From assembly GCF_034670005.1 (NCBI RefSeq), contig NZ_JAXMOH010000003.1, positions 186,001-250,000 on the forward strand: 64,000 bases of DNA, written 5' to 3'. Each line of letters opens with the position of its first letter. The stretch's first letter is position 1. Below are positions 49,888 through 57,742 of the stretch, piece after piece. A program made the position numbers and the translations under genes. The notes under the pieces were generated by a model, which was given only the letters and a program-made list of their open reading frames with translations, was not told where the DNA came from and made no database searches. This DNA comes from Thalassobius sp034670005. Lineage in GTDB: Bacteria > Pseudomonadota > Alphaproteobacteria > Rhodobacterales > Rhodobacteraceae.

Positions 49888-50736
49888 ATGATTTTGAATC
49901 TTGGCAAGAAGGTGGACCCGGTGAACGAGACGCATCAGGGACGAATTACGCGCGATGGCATTCGCATCCATGAACCCGGCGATTTCGCTGGCATGCACAA
50001 GGCAGGGGCCTTGGCTGCACAGATTCTGGACGAGATGATCGAGCATGTGTTCCCCGGCCAGACCACCGCCGAAATCGACCGGATCATCGAAGACAAGGTG
50101 AATGCCGCGGGTGCGAAATCGGCCACGATCGGCTATAAAGGCTACAAGCATGCCAGTTGCATCAGCATCAACCACGTGGTCTGTCATGGCATTCCCGGCG
50201 ACAAGAAACTGAAGGATGGCGATATCCTGAACATCGACGTCACGGTGATCGTCGACGGTTGGTTCGGCGATACCAGCCGGATGTATGTCGCCGGTAAACT
50301 GAACCGTAAGGCCGAGCGGCTGATCCAGGTGACCCATGACGCGCTGTTCAAGGGGATCGAGATGGTCCGCCCCGGCAACACGTTCGGCGATATCGGACAC
50401 GCGATCCAGGCCTACGTCGAAGGGCATCGGATGAGCGTGGTGCGGGATTTCTGCGGTCACGGGCTTGGCCGGGTGTTCCATGCTCCGCCCAACGTACTGC
50501 ATTACGGTCGTCCGGGCACCGGCCCGGTGCTGGAAGAAGGTATGTTCTTCACCATCGAACCGATGGTGAATCTGGGTCGGCCGGAGACCAAGATTCTGGC
50601 CGATGATTGGACCGCAGTGACCCGCGACAAGTCGTTGAGCGCACAGTTCGAACATTCCATCGGTGTCACTGCGGATGGCTACGACATTTTCACCCTGTCG
50701 CCGGCGGGCAGGTTCCATCCGACCTATTCGGCCTAA
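49888..50736 (+). CDS. map: Methionine aminopeptidase, type I
   Basis: A 282-residue M24 enzyme that removes the initiator methionine. The metal ligands are Asp in LNIDVTVIVDGWFGDTSRMY (two of them), His in CGHGLGRVFH, Glu in FTIEPMVNLG and Glu in AQFEHSIGVT; the substrate His is in NHVVCHGIPG. Type I is indicated by the absence of the large insert. A GTG at 49921 is a possible later start. A copy of the interspersed repeat follows the stop codon. Confidence 0.95.
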   Translation: MILNLGKKVDPVNETHQGRITRDGIRIHEPGDFAGMHKAGALAAQILDEMIEHVFPGQTTAEIDRIIEDKVNAAGAKSATIGYKGYKHASCISINHVVCHGIPGDKKLKDGDILNIDVTVIVDGWFGDTSRMYVAGKLNRKAERLIQVTHDALFKGIEMVRPGNTFGDIGHAIQAYVEGHRMSVVRDFCGHGLGRVFHAPPNVLHYGRPGTGPVLEEGMFFTIEPMVNLGRPETKILADDWTAVTRDKSLSAQFEHSIGVTADGYDIFTLSPAGRFHPTYSA

Positions 50737-50751
50737 GCGGGGGCAAGGGCG

Positions 50752-50810
50752 CGGCGCGCCCGTCGCCGCGTGCGGCGACTCCCCCGGGGTATTTTGGGTC
50801 AAGATGAAAC
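50752..50810 (+). repeat. Interspersed intergenic element, copy 5
   Basis: After the map stop: GCGCGGCGCGC, then hairpin GTCGCCGC (50762-50769) / GCGGCGAC (50772-50779), then core CTCCCCCGGGGTATTTTGGG and TCAAGATGAAACC. It ends 11 bases before the convergent DUF2189 stop. The hairpin plus TATTTT suits a transcription end for map. Confidence 0.6.
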
Positions 50811-50820
50811 CAGCAAGCGG

Positions 50821-51684
50821 TCAGTCCCTGAACCGGATTGCGGAACGATAGAGATGCCAGGTGGCGTGACCGAGGATCGGCAGCGCCAGGATCAGCCCGA
50901 GAAAGACCGGGATCGAGGCGACAATGAGGATCGCCGCGACTGTGAGCCCCCAGAAGCCGACCACGCGCGGGTTTTGCCAAGCGAGACGGAAAGATGTCGC
51001 CACTGCCACGGGCAGCCCGACCCGGCGGTCGATCAGCATCGGGAATGAAATCAGTCCGGTGATCAGCGCCAGAAGTGCAAAGACCAGACCGACGGCAAGA
51101 CCGAGGGTCATCATCGCATAGCCTTCGGGCGTGGTCAGAACTGCCGTGGCGAGGTCGCGCAACGTTCCCGGCAAATCGGGGCCGAGCGTAATCCGATAAA
51201 TCCAGGCTGCCGCAACGAGCCAGATCGCGTAAAGTGCGATGAGATAGAGCCCGAGCGAAAACACCGGCCCGGCGACAGCGGGACGCAACACTGAAAGCGC
51301 CTGCGACCAGCCGGCGGTTTCGCCCAGCTCGCGGCGGCGGCTGAGTTCGTAAAGCCCGATGGCGACGAACGGTCCGATCAACGCAAATCCTGCAGCCATC
51401 GGAAACAGCAAGTGCAGCATGTTTTGCTGAAATGCGATGAAGGCCAGCAGGATGCCGATAGCGGGATAGATCAGCACCATGACCATCACGTCGCTGCGGA
51501 AATGGGCGAAATCGTCGACGCCCTTGCGCAGCGCCATGCGGATATCGGCCAATGTCAGCGGCCGGATTTCTGGCAGTTCGGTGTCATGGCTGCCGATGCT
51601 GACGGCCACCGTTTCGAGTGCATGTCCCGCATCAGAGAGCGTCGCTGCCCCCCAACTGAGCGGGTTTCCAATAGTTTTGACCAT
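50821..51684 (-). CDS. DUF2189 membrane protein
   Basis: A 287-residue inner-membrane protein of the DUF2189 family. After a 60-residue cytoplasmic part (LPEIRPLTLADIRMALRKGV, then DDFAHFRSDVMVM) there are about six helices, for example PLFPMAAGFALIGPFVAIGLYEL-like and GYAMMTLGLAVGLVFALLALI. The motif SRRRELGE in the first loop is characteristic. Function unknown; often found near respiratory genes. GGGAGGAC lies eight bases before the start. It is convergent with map and is probably a single-gene unit. Confidence 0.87.
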   Translation of the reverse strand: MVKTIGNPLSWGAATLSDAGHALETVAVSIGSHDTELPEIRPLTLADIRMALRKGVDDFAHFRSDVMVMVLIYPAIGILLAFIAFQQNMLHLLFPMAAGFALIGPFVAIGLYELSRRRELGETAGWSQALSVLRPAVAGPVFSLGLYLIALYAIWLVAAAWIYRITLGPDLPGTLRDLATAVLTTPEGYAMMTLGLAVGLVFALLALITGLISFPMLIDRRVGLPVAVATSFRLAWQNPRVVGFWGLTVAAILIVASIPVFLGLILALPILGHATWHLYRSAIRFRD

Positions 51685-51885
51685 ATTATGTCCTCCCTTT
51701 TTCCAAGGCAGGCCGGCGCGATCAGGCTGTTTTGGACCACGTCTTCGGCGGAGGAAGTCGCGGTCGAAACGACGTCGGCCAAGACCAAGGATAACACGAA
51801 ATGGGACATCGGCGGTTCAATTTGTCTCGATCACCGGAGCGAACGTGTAATGACGTTTTGTTAGGAGCAAGGGTGGCCGTTTGCA

Positions 51886-52518
51886 TCACCAGTGACATTC
51901 CTCGCGCAGTGGCTTTATGACATCCGCAAGCCCGGTCAGATTGAATTCTACGTCGATTGCGCTTTCCGAGTGCGGCGTCGCCCTGACAAAAAGCTTCTGA
52001 TGGTCAAATAGCGACTTGATGACCGGTATCGAACTGCGGCCATCCCACAGTCCGAGAGCCTCATGGTTGTTAGATTCCCGAAACCGTTTCTTTTTCGCTG
52101 GGGCCGTGTCGATGCGGTAGGTTACGGTTCCGTGTTGGTAGTCAGACATAAAATGGCCGCCGAAGTGAATCCAAAGGCTTGTCGTGTTTTCCCTGCATGC
52201 AATCAGCAAGGTTGCCCGTGTCAGATTACCAAAACGACCCAAGGTAGGTTCTTTGGCGTCGGTGGACAGGATCACATTCCTTGCATCGTTAATCGGGGAC
52301 TGTTTCGTTGAAACAGCCCAATGATCGACGTTTGGAAGTGTTTGGGAAACATCTGGTTTCTGTTCGGATGACGTATCGGTTGCACGAAACAAGGCATCGT
52401 AACACGCGAGGCGTGTCTTATCGATTTTCAAAGCCGCGCAACGCGATTTGGCATCTTCCGATCCGATCGCTTGAGACCCGAGTACGGCAAAGGCAATGAT
52501 CGCGAGGAAAAGGCGCAT
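51886..52518 (-). CDS. TagO/VasI-like secreted protein
   Basis: A 210-residue protein with a signal peptide (MRLFLAIIAFAVLGSQAIG). Its N-terminus SRCAALKIDKTRLACYDALF is the cysteine-pair motif seen in type VI secretion accessory proteins TagO/VasI and in some phage-associated proteins. The rest is beta-rich with WAVSTKQSPINDARNVILST, ATLLIACRENTTSLWIHFGG and a final Cys. No other type VI secretion gene is in the window. The sequence is somewhat richer in A and T than its neighbours, which suggests transfer. The start is taken at 52518 because the signal peptide begins there. Confidence 0.6.
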   Translation of the reverse strand: MRLFLAIIAFAVLGSQAIGSEDAKSRCAALKIDKTRLACYDALFRATDTSSEQKPDVSQTLPNVDHWAVSTKQSPINDARNVILSTDAKEPTLGRFGNLTRATLLIACRENTTSLWIHFGGHFMSDYQHGTVTYRIDTAPAKKKRFRESNNHEALGLWDGRSSIPVIKSLFDHQKLFVRATPHSESAIDVEFNLTGLADVIKPLREECHW

Positions 52519-52767
52519 GATTCCACCCAGTATAGCTGATAATTCTTTCCGTACCCTTTTTGGTAGCATCATGGTTGTGCCCAACAAAGAGGATTCACTG
52601 CGATGCCACCGGATGAAACAGTCTGATCAGGTTGCAGTACGACGGTGAACGCGTATAAGCGCCGCGTATGCGTGAACGGGCCGCTATGGCCCCGAACTGT
52701 CGATCCGAAAGATACTGACCCACCGGCGCCCTGATAGGGACGACCGGGAACGGAGGCCTGATTGCCG

Positions 52768-54252
52768 ATGATGTCCCTTTCTTCCTACAAACGTGAATGG
52801 TTCGGAAATATCCGGGCCGACTTGCTGTCTGGACTGGTCGTGGCGCTGGCGCTGATCCCCGAAGCCATCGCCTTTTCGATTATCGCGGGTGTCGACCCCA
52901 AGGTCGGACTTTATGCCTCTTTTTCCATCGCGGTGATCACCGCGATCGTCGGCGGACGGCCGGGGATGATTTCGGCGGCCACGGCGGCCACGGCGGTGTT
53001 GATGGTGACACTGGTGAAGGATCACGGGCTGCAATATCTGCTGGCGGCCACGATCCTTGCGGGGGTGTTGCAGGTGGGTGCGGGATTGCTGCGGCTGGGC
53101 TACGTGATGCGGTTCGTATCGCGCTCGGTGATGACCGGGTTCGTCAACGCTCTGGCGATCCTGATTTTCATGGCGCAATTGCCCGAACTGATTGATGTAC
53201 CGCCCCTGACCTATGTGATGGTCGCCGCCGGATTGGCCATCATCTATATGTTCCCGCTGCTGACCAAGGCGATCCCGTCACCGCTGGTCTGTATCGTGAT
53301 CCTGACCATCGTGTCGCTGGGCCTTGGCCTCGATCTGCGGACGGTGGGCGATATGGGCGAATTGCCCGATACGCTGCCGATTTTCCTGTTGCCCGACATT
53401 CCGCTGAATCTGGAAACGCTAATGATCATTCTGCCCTATTCGGCGGCGGTCGCGGCGGTGGGGCTGCTGGAAAGCCTGATGACCCAGAACCTGGTCGATG
53501 AACTGACCGATACCACTTCGAACAAGAACCAGGAATGCATCGGTCAGGGCGTCGCGAATTTCTGCACCGGTTTCATTGGTGGCATGGCTGGCTGCGCGAT
53601 GATCGGCCAGTCGATGATTAACGTGAAATCGGGTGGGCGCGGTCGGCTGTCGACCTTCATCGCGGGGGTGGTTCTTTTGATCCTCGTGGTGTTCCTGGGC
53701 GATTTGGTGGCGCGTATTCCGATGGCGGCGCTGGTGGCGATCATGATCATGGTGTCGGTTGGGACCTTTAGCTGGTCCTCGATCAAATCCCTGCGCGAAC
53801 ACCCCACGTCGTCGAGCATCGTGATGGTGGCGACGGTGGTCTTCGTGGTCTTCACCCATAACCTGGCGATCGGGGTTCTGGTCGGCGTTTTGCTGTCGGG
53901 TATCTTCTTTGCGTGGAAGATCGCGCAGCTTTTCGCGGTACGATCCGAGCTGTCGGCGGATGGTCGTGAGCGCCGGTATATCGTCGAGGGGCAACTGTTT
54001 TTCGCCTCGTCGGAGGATTTCATGAAGGCGTTCGATTTCCACGAGGCGCTGGAAAAGGTCGTGATTGACGTCAGCCGCGCCCATATTTGGGATATTTCTT
54101 CGGTTGCGGCCTTGGACATGGCTGTGCTCAAGTTCCGCAGGGACGGTGCCGAGGTGGAAATCATCGGGATGAATGAAGCGTCTAGCACCATCGTGGACAA
54201 GCTGGGCGAACATGACAAGCCCGGCGCAATGGACAAGTTGCTGGCGCATTGA
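52768..54252 (+). CDS. SulP-family anion transporter with STAS domain
   Basis: A 494-residue SulP protein. The membrane domain runs to about residue 390 with the family opening ADLLSGLVVALALIPEAIAF and SFSIAVITAIVGGRPGMISA, and a typical segment IGQGVANFCTGFIGGMAGCA. A C-terminal STAS domain follows (VEGQLFFASSEDFMKAFDFH, VSRAHIWDISSVAALDMAV). Substrate may be sulfate, bicarbonate or another anion. The start is uncertain: TTG at 52762 lies five bases from GGAGG, ATG at 52768 eleven bases. It is followed after 10 bases by a universal stress protein, a pairing seen in other bacteria. Confidence 0.92.
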   Translation: MMSLSSYKREWFGNIRADLLSGLVVALALIPEAIAFSIIAGVDPKVGLYASFSIAVITAIVGGRPGMISAATAATAVLMVTLVKDHGLQYLLAATILAGVLQVGAGLLRLGYVMRFVSRSVMTGFVNALAILIFMAQLPELIDVPPLTYVMVAAGLAIIYMFPLLTKAIPSPLVCIVILTIVSLGLGLDLRTVGDMGELPDTLPIFLLPDIPLNLETLMIILPYSAAVAAVGLLESLMTQNLVDELTDTTSNKNQECIGQGVANFCTGFIGGMAGCAMIGQSMINVKSGGRGRLSTFIAGVVLLILVVFLGDLVARIPMAALVAIMIMVSVGTFSWSSIKSLREHPTSSSIVMVATVVFVVFTHNLAIGVLVGVLLSGIFFAWKIAQLFAVRSELSADGRERRYIVEGQLFFASSEDFMKAFDFHEALEKVVIDVSRAHIWDISSVAALDMAVLKFRRDGAEVEIIGMNEASSTIVDKLGEHDKPGAMDKLLAH

Positions 54253-54262
54253 GGGGACGGAT

Positions 54263-55111
54263 ATGAGCAAGATCATCGCATTGGTGGACGGATCGGATTA
54301 TTCCGAAAGTGTCTGCCACCATGTCGGTTGGATCGCGGGCCGGATCGGCGCCTCGGTCGACCTGTTTCATGTGTTGGGACGGCGAGAAGCGTCGAATGGC
54401 GATCTGAGCGGCAATCTGCGGCTTGGCGCACGGAGCAAGATCATGAGCGATCTGGCCGAACTGGACGCGCAGCGGGCCAAGCTGGCGCAGGCGCAGGGGC
54501 GCGCGATTCTGGAAGATGCCAAGGCGCTGATCGAGGGCGATGGGGTCAAAGCCGTCACGCCGCATCTGCGCATCGGTGACATTGTCGAAACCGTGGCCAG
54601 TCAGGAACAGGGTGTCGACCTGATCGTGATCGGCAAGCGTGGCGAGGCGGCCGATTTCGCCAAGATGCATCTGGGATCGAATCTGGAACGGATCGCGCGG
54701 GCGGCAAAAAAGCCGGTATTTGTTGCCAACCGGGCGTTCAAACCGATTGAAAAGGTGCTGATTGCTTTCGATGGTGGGGTCAGCGCGATGAAGGCGGTGG
54801 ACTACGTTGCCCGTGATCCGCTGTTTGCCGGGCTGAGCTGCACCGTGGTTACAGTCGGCAAACCGAGCGGGGATGCCAAGCGTGGGCTGGATGACGCCAA
54901 GGCGACGTTGGCGGCAGGCGGGCACCAGGCCGAGGTCATGGTGATCGAAGGCCAGCCGGAAACCGCGCTGGGCGATCTGGTCGATGCCAAAGGCTATGAT
55001 CTGCTGGTGATGGGGGCCTACGGCCATTCCCGCATTCGCAGCATGATCATCGGATCGACCACGACCCAGATGATCCGCACCTGCAAGGTGCCGGTGGTCT
55101 TGGTGAAGTAA
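54263..55111 (+). CDS. Tandem universal stress protein
   Basis: A 282-residue protein with two UspA domains. Domain 1 (residues 1-145) starts SKIIALVDGSDYSESVCHHVG; domain 2 (from about 150) starts IEKVLIAFDGGVSAMKAVDY. The second has the ATP-binding pattern near MGAYGHSRIRSMIIGSTT. The first has VIGKRGEAADFAKMHLGSN, a weaker version. It is cotranscribed with the SulP gene 10 bases upstream and may sense energy status for the transporter (inference). Confidence 0.92.
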   Translation: MSKIIALVDGSDYSESVCHHVGWIAGRIGASVDLFHVLGRREASNGDLSGNLRLGARSKIMSDLAELDAQRAKLAQAQGRAILEDAKALIEGDGVKAVTPHLRIGDIVETVASQEQGVDLIVIGKRGEAADFAKMHLGSNLERIARAAKKPVFVANRAFKPIEKVLIAFDGGVSAMKAVDYVARDPLFAGLSCTVVTVGKPSGDAKRGLDDAKATLAAGGHQAEVMVIEGQPETALGDLVDAKGYDLLVMGAYGHSRIRSMIIGSTTTQMIRTCKVPVVLVK

Positions 55112-55119
55112 CGGGGATT

Positions 55120-55181
55120 GGGGGCGCTGCCCCCGTCGCCGCAAACGGCGCCTCCCCCGGGATATTTTCAAACAGAAGAAG
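55120..55181 (+). repeat. Interspersed intergenic element, copy 6
   Basis: Eight bases after the universal stress protein stop: GGGGGC-GCT-GCCCCC (55120-55134), a second small hairpin around GCCG-CAAA-CGGC, then core CCTCCCCCGGGATATTTTC and AAACAGAAGAAG (55151-55181). It ends just before the convergent rsmD stop. The arrangement hairpin, hairpin, TATTTT matches copies 2 and 5. Confidence 0.6.
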
Positions 55182-55183
55182 TC

Positions 55184-55741
55184 TCAGGCTTGCAGCAGGG
55201 TGATGGTGGTATCGCCATATTTGCGTGCGTCAAGATAAGTCAACGCTTCGGGCGGGGCAATCGTGGCGCTTTCTTCCCATACGATCAGCGCGTCCTTGGC
55301 GATCCAGTTCTGGTTCAGTGCCTGAAACAGGGCGGTTTCGCCCAATCCCTTGCCATAAGGCGGATCGAGAAAGATCAGGTCATAAGGCGCACCGGGGTTT
55401 TCCGGCAGTTTTCGGGCGTCGCGGCGGATCAGTTTGGTTTGCGCCTGCGCCTCGCAAATGCCGATATTCTGCTTAATCAGGCTTGTCGATTTGTTCCCGT
55501 CATCGACAAAGGTGACATGGGCGGCCCCGCGCGACAGCGCCTCAAGGCCAAGTGCGCCGGTGCCGGCAAACAGGTCCAGCACCCGGGCGTCAGTGATCGG
55601 GTCGCCAAAGCGACCGCCAGACAGCATGTTGAACAGGCTTTCGCGGGTGCGGTCGGTCGTGGGGCGCAGATGGGCACCGGGATCGCCCTTGCCGACCGAG
55701 GCCAATGCACGGCCCTTGAACGACCCGGCAACGATCCTCAT
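55184..55741 (-). CDS. rsmD: 16S rRNA (guanine966-N2)-methyltransferase
   Basis: A 185-residue RsmD protein of normal length. It begins MRIVAGSFKGRALASVG and contains RPTTDRTRESLFNML, the SAM-binding VLDLFAGTGALGLEALSRGA and the catalytic DPPYGKGLG. It methylates G966 of 16S rRNA during 30S assembly. Its start overlaps the stop of the upstream oxidoreductase gene by four bases (ATGA). Confidence 0.95.
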   Translation of the reverse strand: MRIVAGSFKGRALASVGKGDPGAHLRPTTDRTRESLFNMLSGGRFGDPITDARVLDLFAGTGALGLEALSRGAAHVTFVDDGNKSTSLIKQNIGICEAQAQTKLIRRDARKLPENPGAPYDLIFLDPPYGKGLGETALFQALNQNWIAKDALIVWEESATIAPPEALTYLDARKYGDTTITLLQA

Positions 55742-56949
55742 GCCTTCATCAGCGCTTTCAAGTCGGTTTTCGGGTCGGCCACCAGATCGGGCGCGGGCGA
55801 TTTCCCCCCTTCGATCAGGCGCTTGCCGATCATGTAGGCGCGCGGATCATTGGCGGCGTCGACGGCCAGCAGCGTACTGTCCTTGTAGTACCAGAACGAA
55901 ACCGCCCCGTCCTTTTCGCCCGGGCGGGTGATCACCCTGTCATAACCGGTATTGAGACCGGCGATTTGCAATTTGGTGTCATACTGGTCGGACCAGAACC
56001 ACGGTTTCGGAACATAGGGTATCTGCGCGCCCATGATGTTTTGGGCAACACATTCGGCCTGATCAATGGCGTTAGGCACTGATTCCAGCCGCAGCCGCCC
56101 GTCTTTGTAGGGGAACGAAGCGCAATCGCCAGCTGCCCAGATATGCGGGTCGCTGGTCTGGCCCATCTCGTTGGTCTTGATCCCGTTATCTATCTCGATC
56201 CCGGCGGCTTCGGCCAGTGCGGTGGCGGGGGAGATGCCGACGCCAACGATGACAAAATCGACCTCCAGAGTACTGCCATCGGTGAGCTTCGCCCCGGACA
56301 CGTGCCCGTCCCCGGTCAGTCTGTCCAGACCGACGCCTTCGCGTATATCGACACCATGCGATTGGTGCAGGTTGCGGAAGAAATCTGAAGTTTCAGGTGC
56401 GGCCACACGTTGCAGGATGCGGTCGGCCATTTCCACCAGCGTCACTTTCAGGCCCTTCTTGGCCGCCACCGCCGCGGCTTCCAGCCCGATATAGCCGCCG
56501 CCCACAATCAGCACCCGGGCGCCGTCGCGGAATTCCGGGGCCATTGCATCGACGTCTTTCAGGTCTCGCACGACATAGACACCGTCAAGTTCACCGCCGA
56601 TCGCGCCGGGCAGGCGGCGCGGCACAGATCCGGTTGTCAGCACCAGATCGTCATAGGCAACCGGCTGTCCACCCGCGATCACCACCTTGTCGGATCGGTC
56701 GATCGACTGCACCACCTCATCGAGATGCAGAGTGATGCCGTTTTCGCTGTAGAAGCTTTCAGGGCGCAGGAACAACCGTTCCAGATCCATCTCGCCCAGA
56801 AGGTATTTCTTGGACAGGGGCGGACGCTGATAAGGGGGAACATGTTCTTCACCGATCAGGGTAATTGATCCGGTGAAGCCTTCGTTGCGCAATTTGGCAA
56901 CCAGAGATGATCCCGCCTGACCGGCCCCGACTACGACGACCTTTTTCAC
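55738..56949 (-). CDS. FAD-dependent ferredoxin/rubredoxin reductase-like oxidoreductase
   Basis: A 403-residue two-dinucleotide-fold flavoprotein. The FAD motif is VVVVGAGQAGSSLVAKLRNE at the very start, the NAD motif VLIVGGGYIGLEAAAVAAKK at about residue 150, and the second FAD contact is in DPHIWAAGDCASFPY. A C-terminal reductase domain follows (PWFWSDQYDTKLQIAG). It belongs to the class that reduces 2Fe-2S ferredoxins of P450s or dioxygenases with NADH. The start is a GTG at 56949 with GGAGG seven bases upstream. It overlaps rsmD by four bases and is divergent from the peroxiredoxin gene. Confidence 0.9.
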   Translation of the reverse strand: MKKVVVVGAGQAGSSLVAKLRNEGFTGSITLIGEEHVPPYQRPPLSKKYLLGEMDLERLFLRPESFYSENGITLHLDEVVQSIDRSDKVVIAGGQPVAYDDLVLTTGSVPRRLPGAIGGELDGVYVVRDLKDVDAMAPEFRDGARVLIVGGGYIGLEAAAVAAKKGLKVTLVEMADRILQRVAAPETSDFFRNLHQSHGVDIREGVGLDRLTGDGHVSGAKLTDGSTLEVDFVIVGVGISPATALAEAAGIEIDNGIKTNEMGQTSDPHIWAAGDCASFPYKDGRLRLESVPNAIDQAECVAQNIMGAQIPYVPKPWFWSDQYDTKLQIAGLNTGYDRVITRPGEKDGAVSFWYYKDSTLLAVDAANDPRAYMIGKRLIEGGKSPAPDLVADPKTDLKALMKA

Positions 56950-57044
56950 GATGTTCCCTCCCAAGCGAAATTTTTTGTGGCTGGCTTTGCCGCGAACCCT
57001 ATATGACGGGTTACTGAGAAAGCAATCAAGGACATTAGTTGACA

Positions 57045-57530
57045 ATGACAATTTCTGTAGGAGACCGCCTGCCGGAGGCCACATTCATTCGCATGGGCGC
57101 TGAAGGGCCAGAAACCGTTGCGTTGGAAGACAAGATCAAGGGCCGGAAAGTGGCGATCTTTGCGGTGCCGGCGGCGTATTCGACCACATGCCAGACCGCT
57201 CATATGCCAAGTTTCATTCGTAGCAAGGACCGCTTTGCCGAAAAGGGCGTGGACGAAATCATCTGCATCGCCGTGAACGACCCCTTTGTGATGGCAGAGT
57301 GGGGTAAAGCAACCGGCGCGGACGAGGCCGGAATTACGATGCTGGCCGATGCAGACGGGTCCTATACCCGTGCAATTGGAATGGAATTCGATGCCCCTGT
57401 CGTGGGGCTATATGGCCGTTCAAAACGCTACGCGATGTTGGTCGAAGATGGTGAGGTTACTGTATTTCAGCCGGAACTGACACGCGGTTGCGAGACATCT
57501 TCGGGTGAAGCCCTGCTGTCAGAAATGTAA
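57045..57530 (+). CDS. Peroxiredoxin, Prx5/hybrid type
   Basis: A 161-residue thioredoxin-fold peroxiredoxin. The active site is VPAAYSTTCQTAHMPSF with the peroxidatic Cys49; the usual PGAFTPTC reads PAAYSTTC here, which still fits PxxxS/TxxC. A second cysteine, in TRGCETSSG near the C-terminus, may resolve the disulfide. It reduces peroxides in the cytosol. The start is taken at 57045 (MTISVGDRLPE). It is divergent from the ferredoxin reductase-like gene, 95 bases away. Confidence 0.9.
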   Translation: MTISVGDRLPEATFIRMGAEGPETVALEDKIKGRKVAIFAVPAAYSTTCQTAHMPSFIRSKDRFAEKGVDEIICIAVNDPFVMAEWGKATGADEAGITMLADADGSYTRAIGMEFDAPVVGLYGRSKRYAMLVEDGEVTVFQPELTRGCETSSGEALLSEM

Positions 57531-57546
57531 CCGCCTGGACAGGAAG

Positions 57547-57607
57547 GCCGTCCGAATGTGCCGATGCAAGTTCTGCTTCGGATTGATTGCACAAAGTTTC
57601 GGACGGC
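57547..57607. other. Widely spaced inverted repeat after the peroxiredoxin gene
   Basis: GCCGTCCGAA (57547-57556) and TTCGGACGGC (57598-57607): a perfect 10-base inverted repeat with 41 bases between the arms, starting 17 bases after the stop. The remaining 135 bases to the EF-hand gene hold no gene I can support; GGAG eight bases before its ATG is the ribosome-binding site. The repeat may be part of a terminator or of an RNA structure. Confidence 0.4.
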
Positions 57608-57742
57608 TATCCCCTTATTCTAGCACTGAATAACGGCTTTCTATTGGTAACGCTGTGCCGGCCAAACGCAGCATAAACTAAACAGGATTCAAAACCTGTC
57701 CGTTAGTTAGGAGGACAAGGTATTTAGTATTGGAGTTTAACG

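Noticed and set aside
51886..52518. Evidence for a type VI secretion locus
   Set aside because: Only one accessory-like gene is present; no sheath, tube, baseplate or ClpV gene is in the window.
52519..52767. Possible tRNA or small RNA ahead of the SulP gene
   Set aside because: I found no cloverleaf, no CCA-type end and no terminator hairpin; the region looks like plain leader sequence for two divergent genes.
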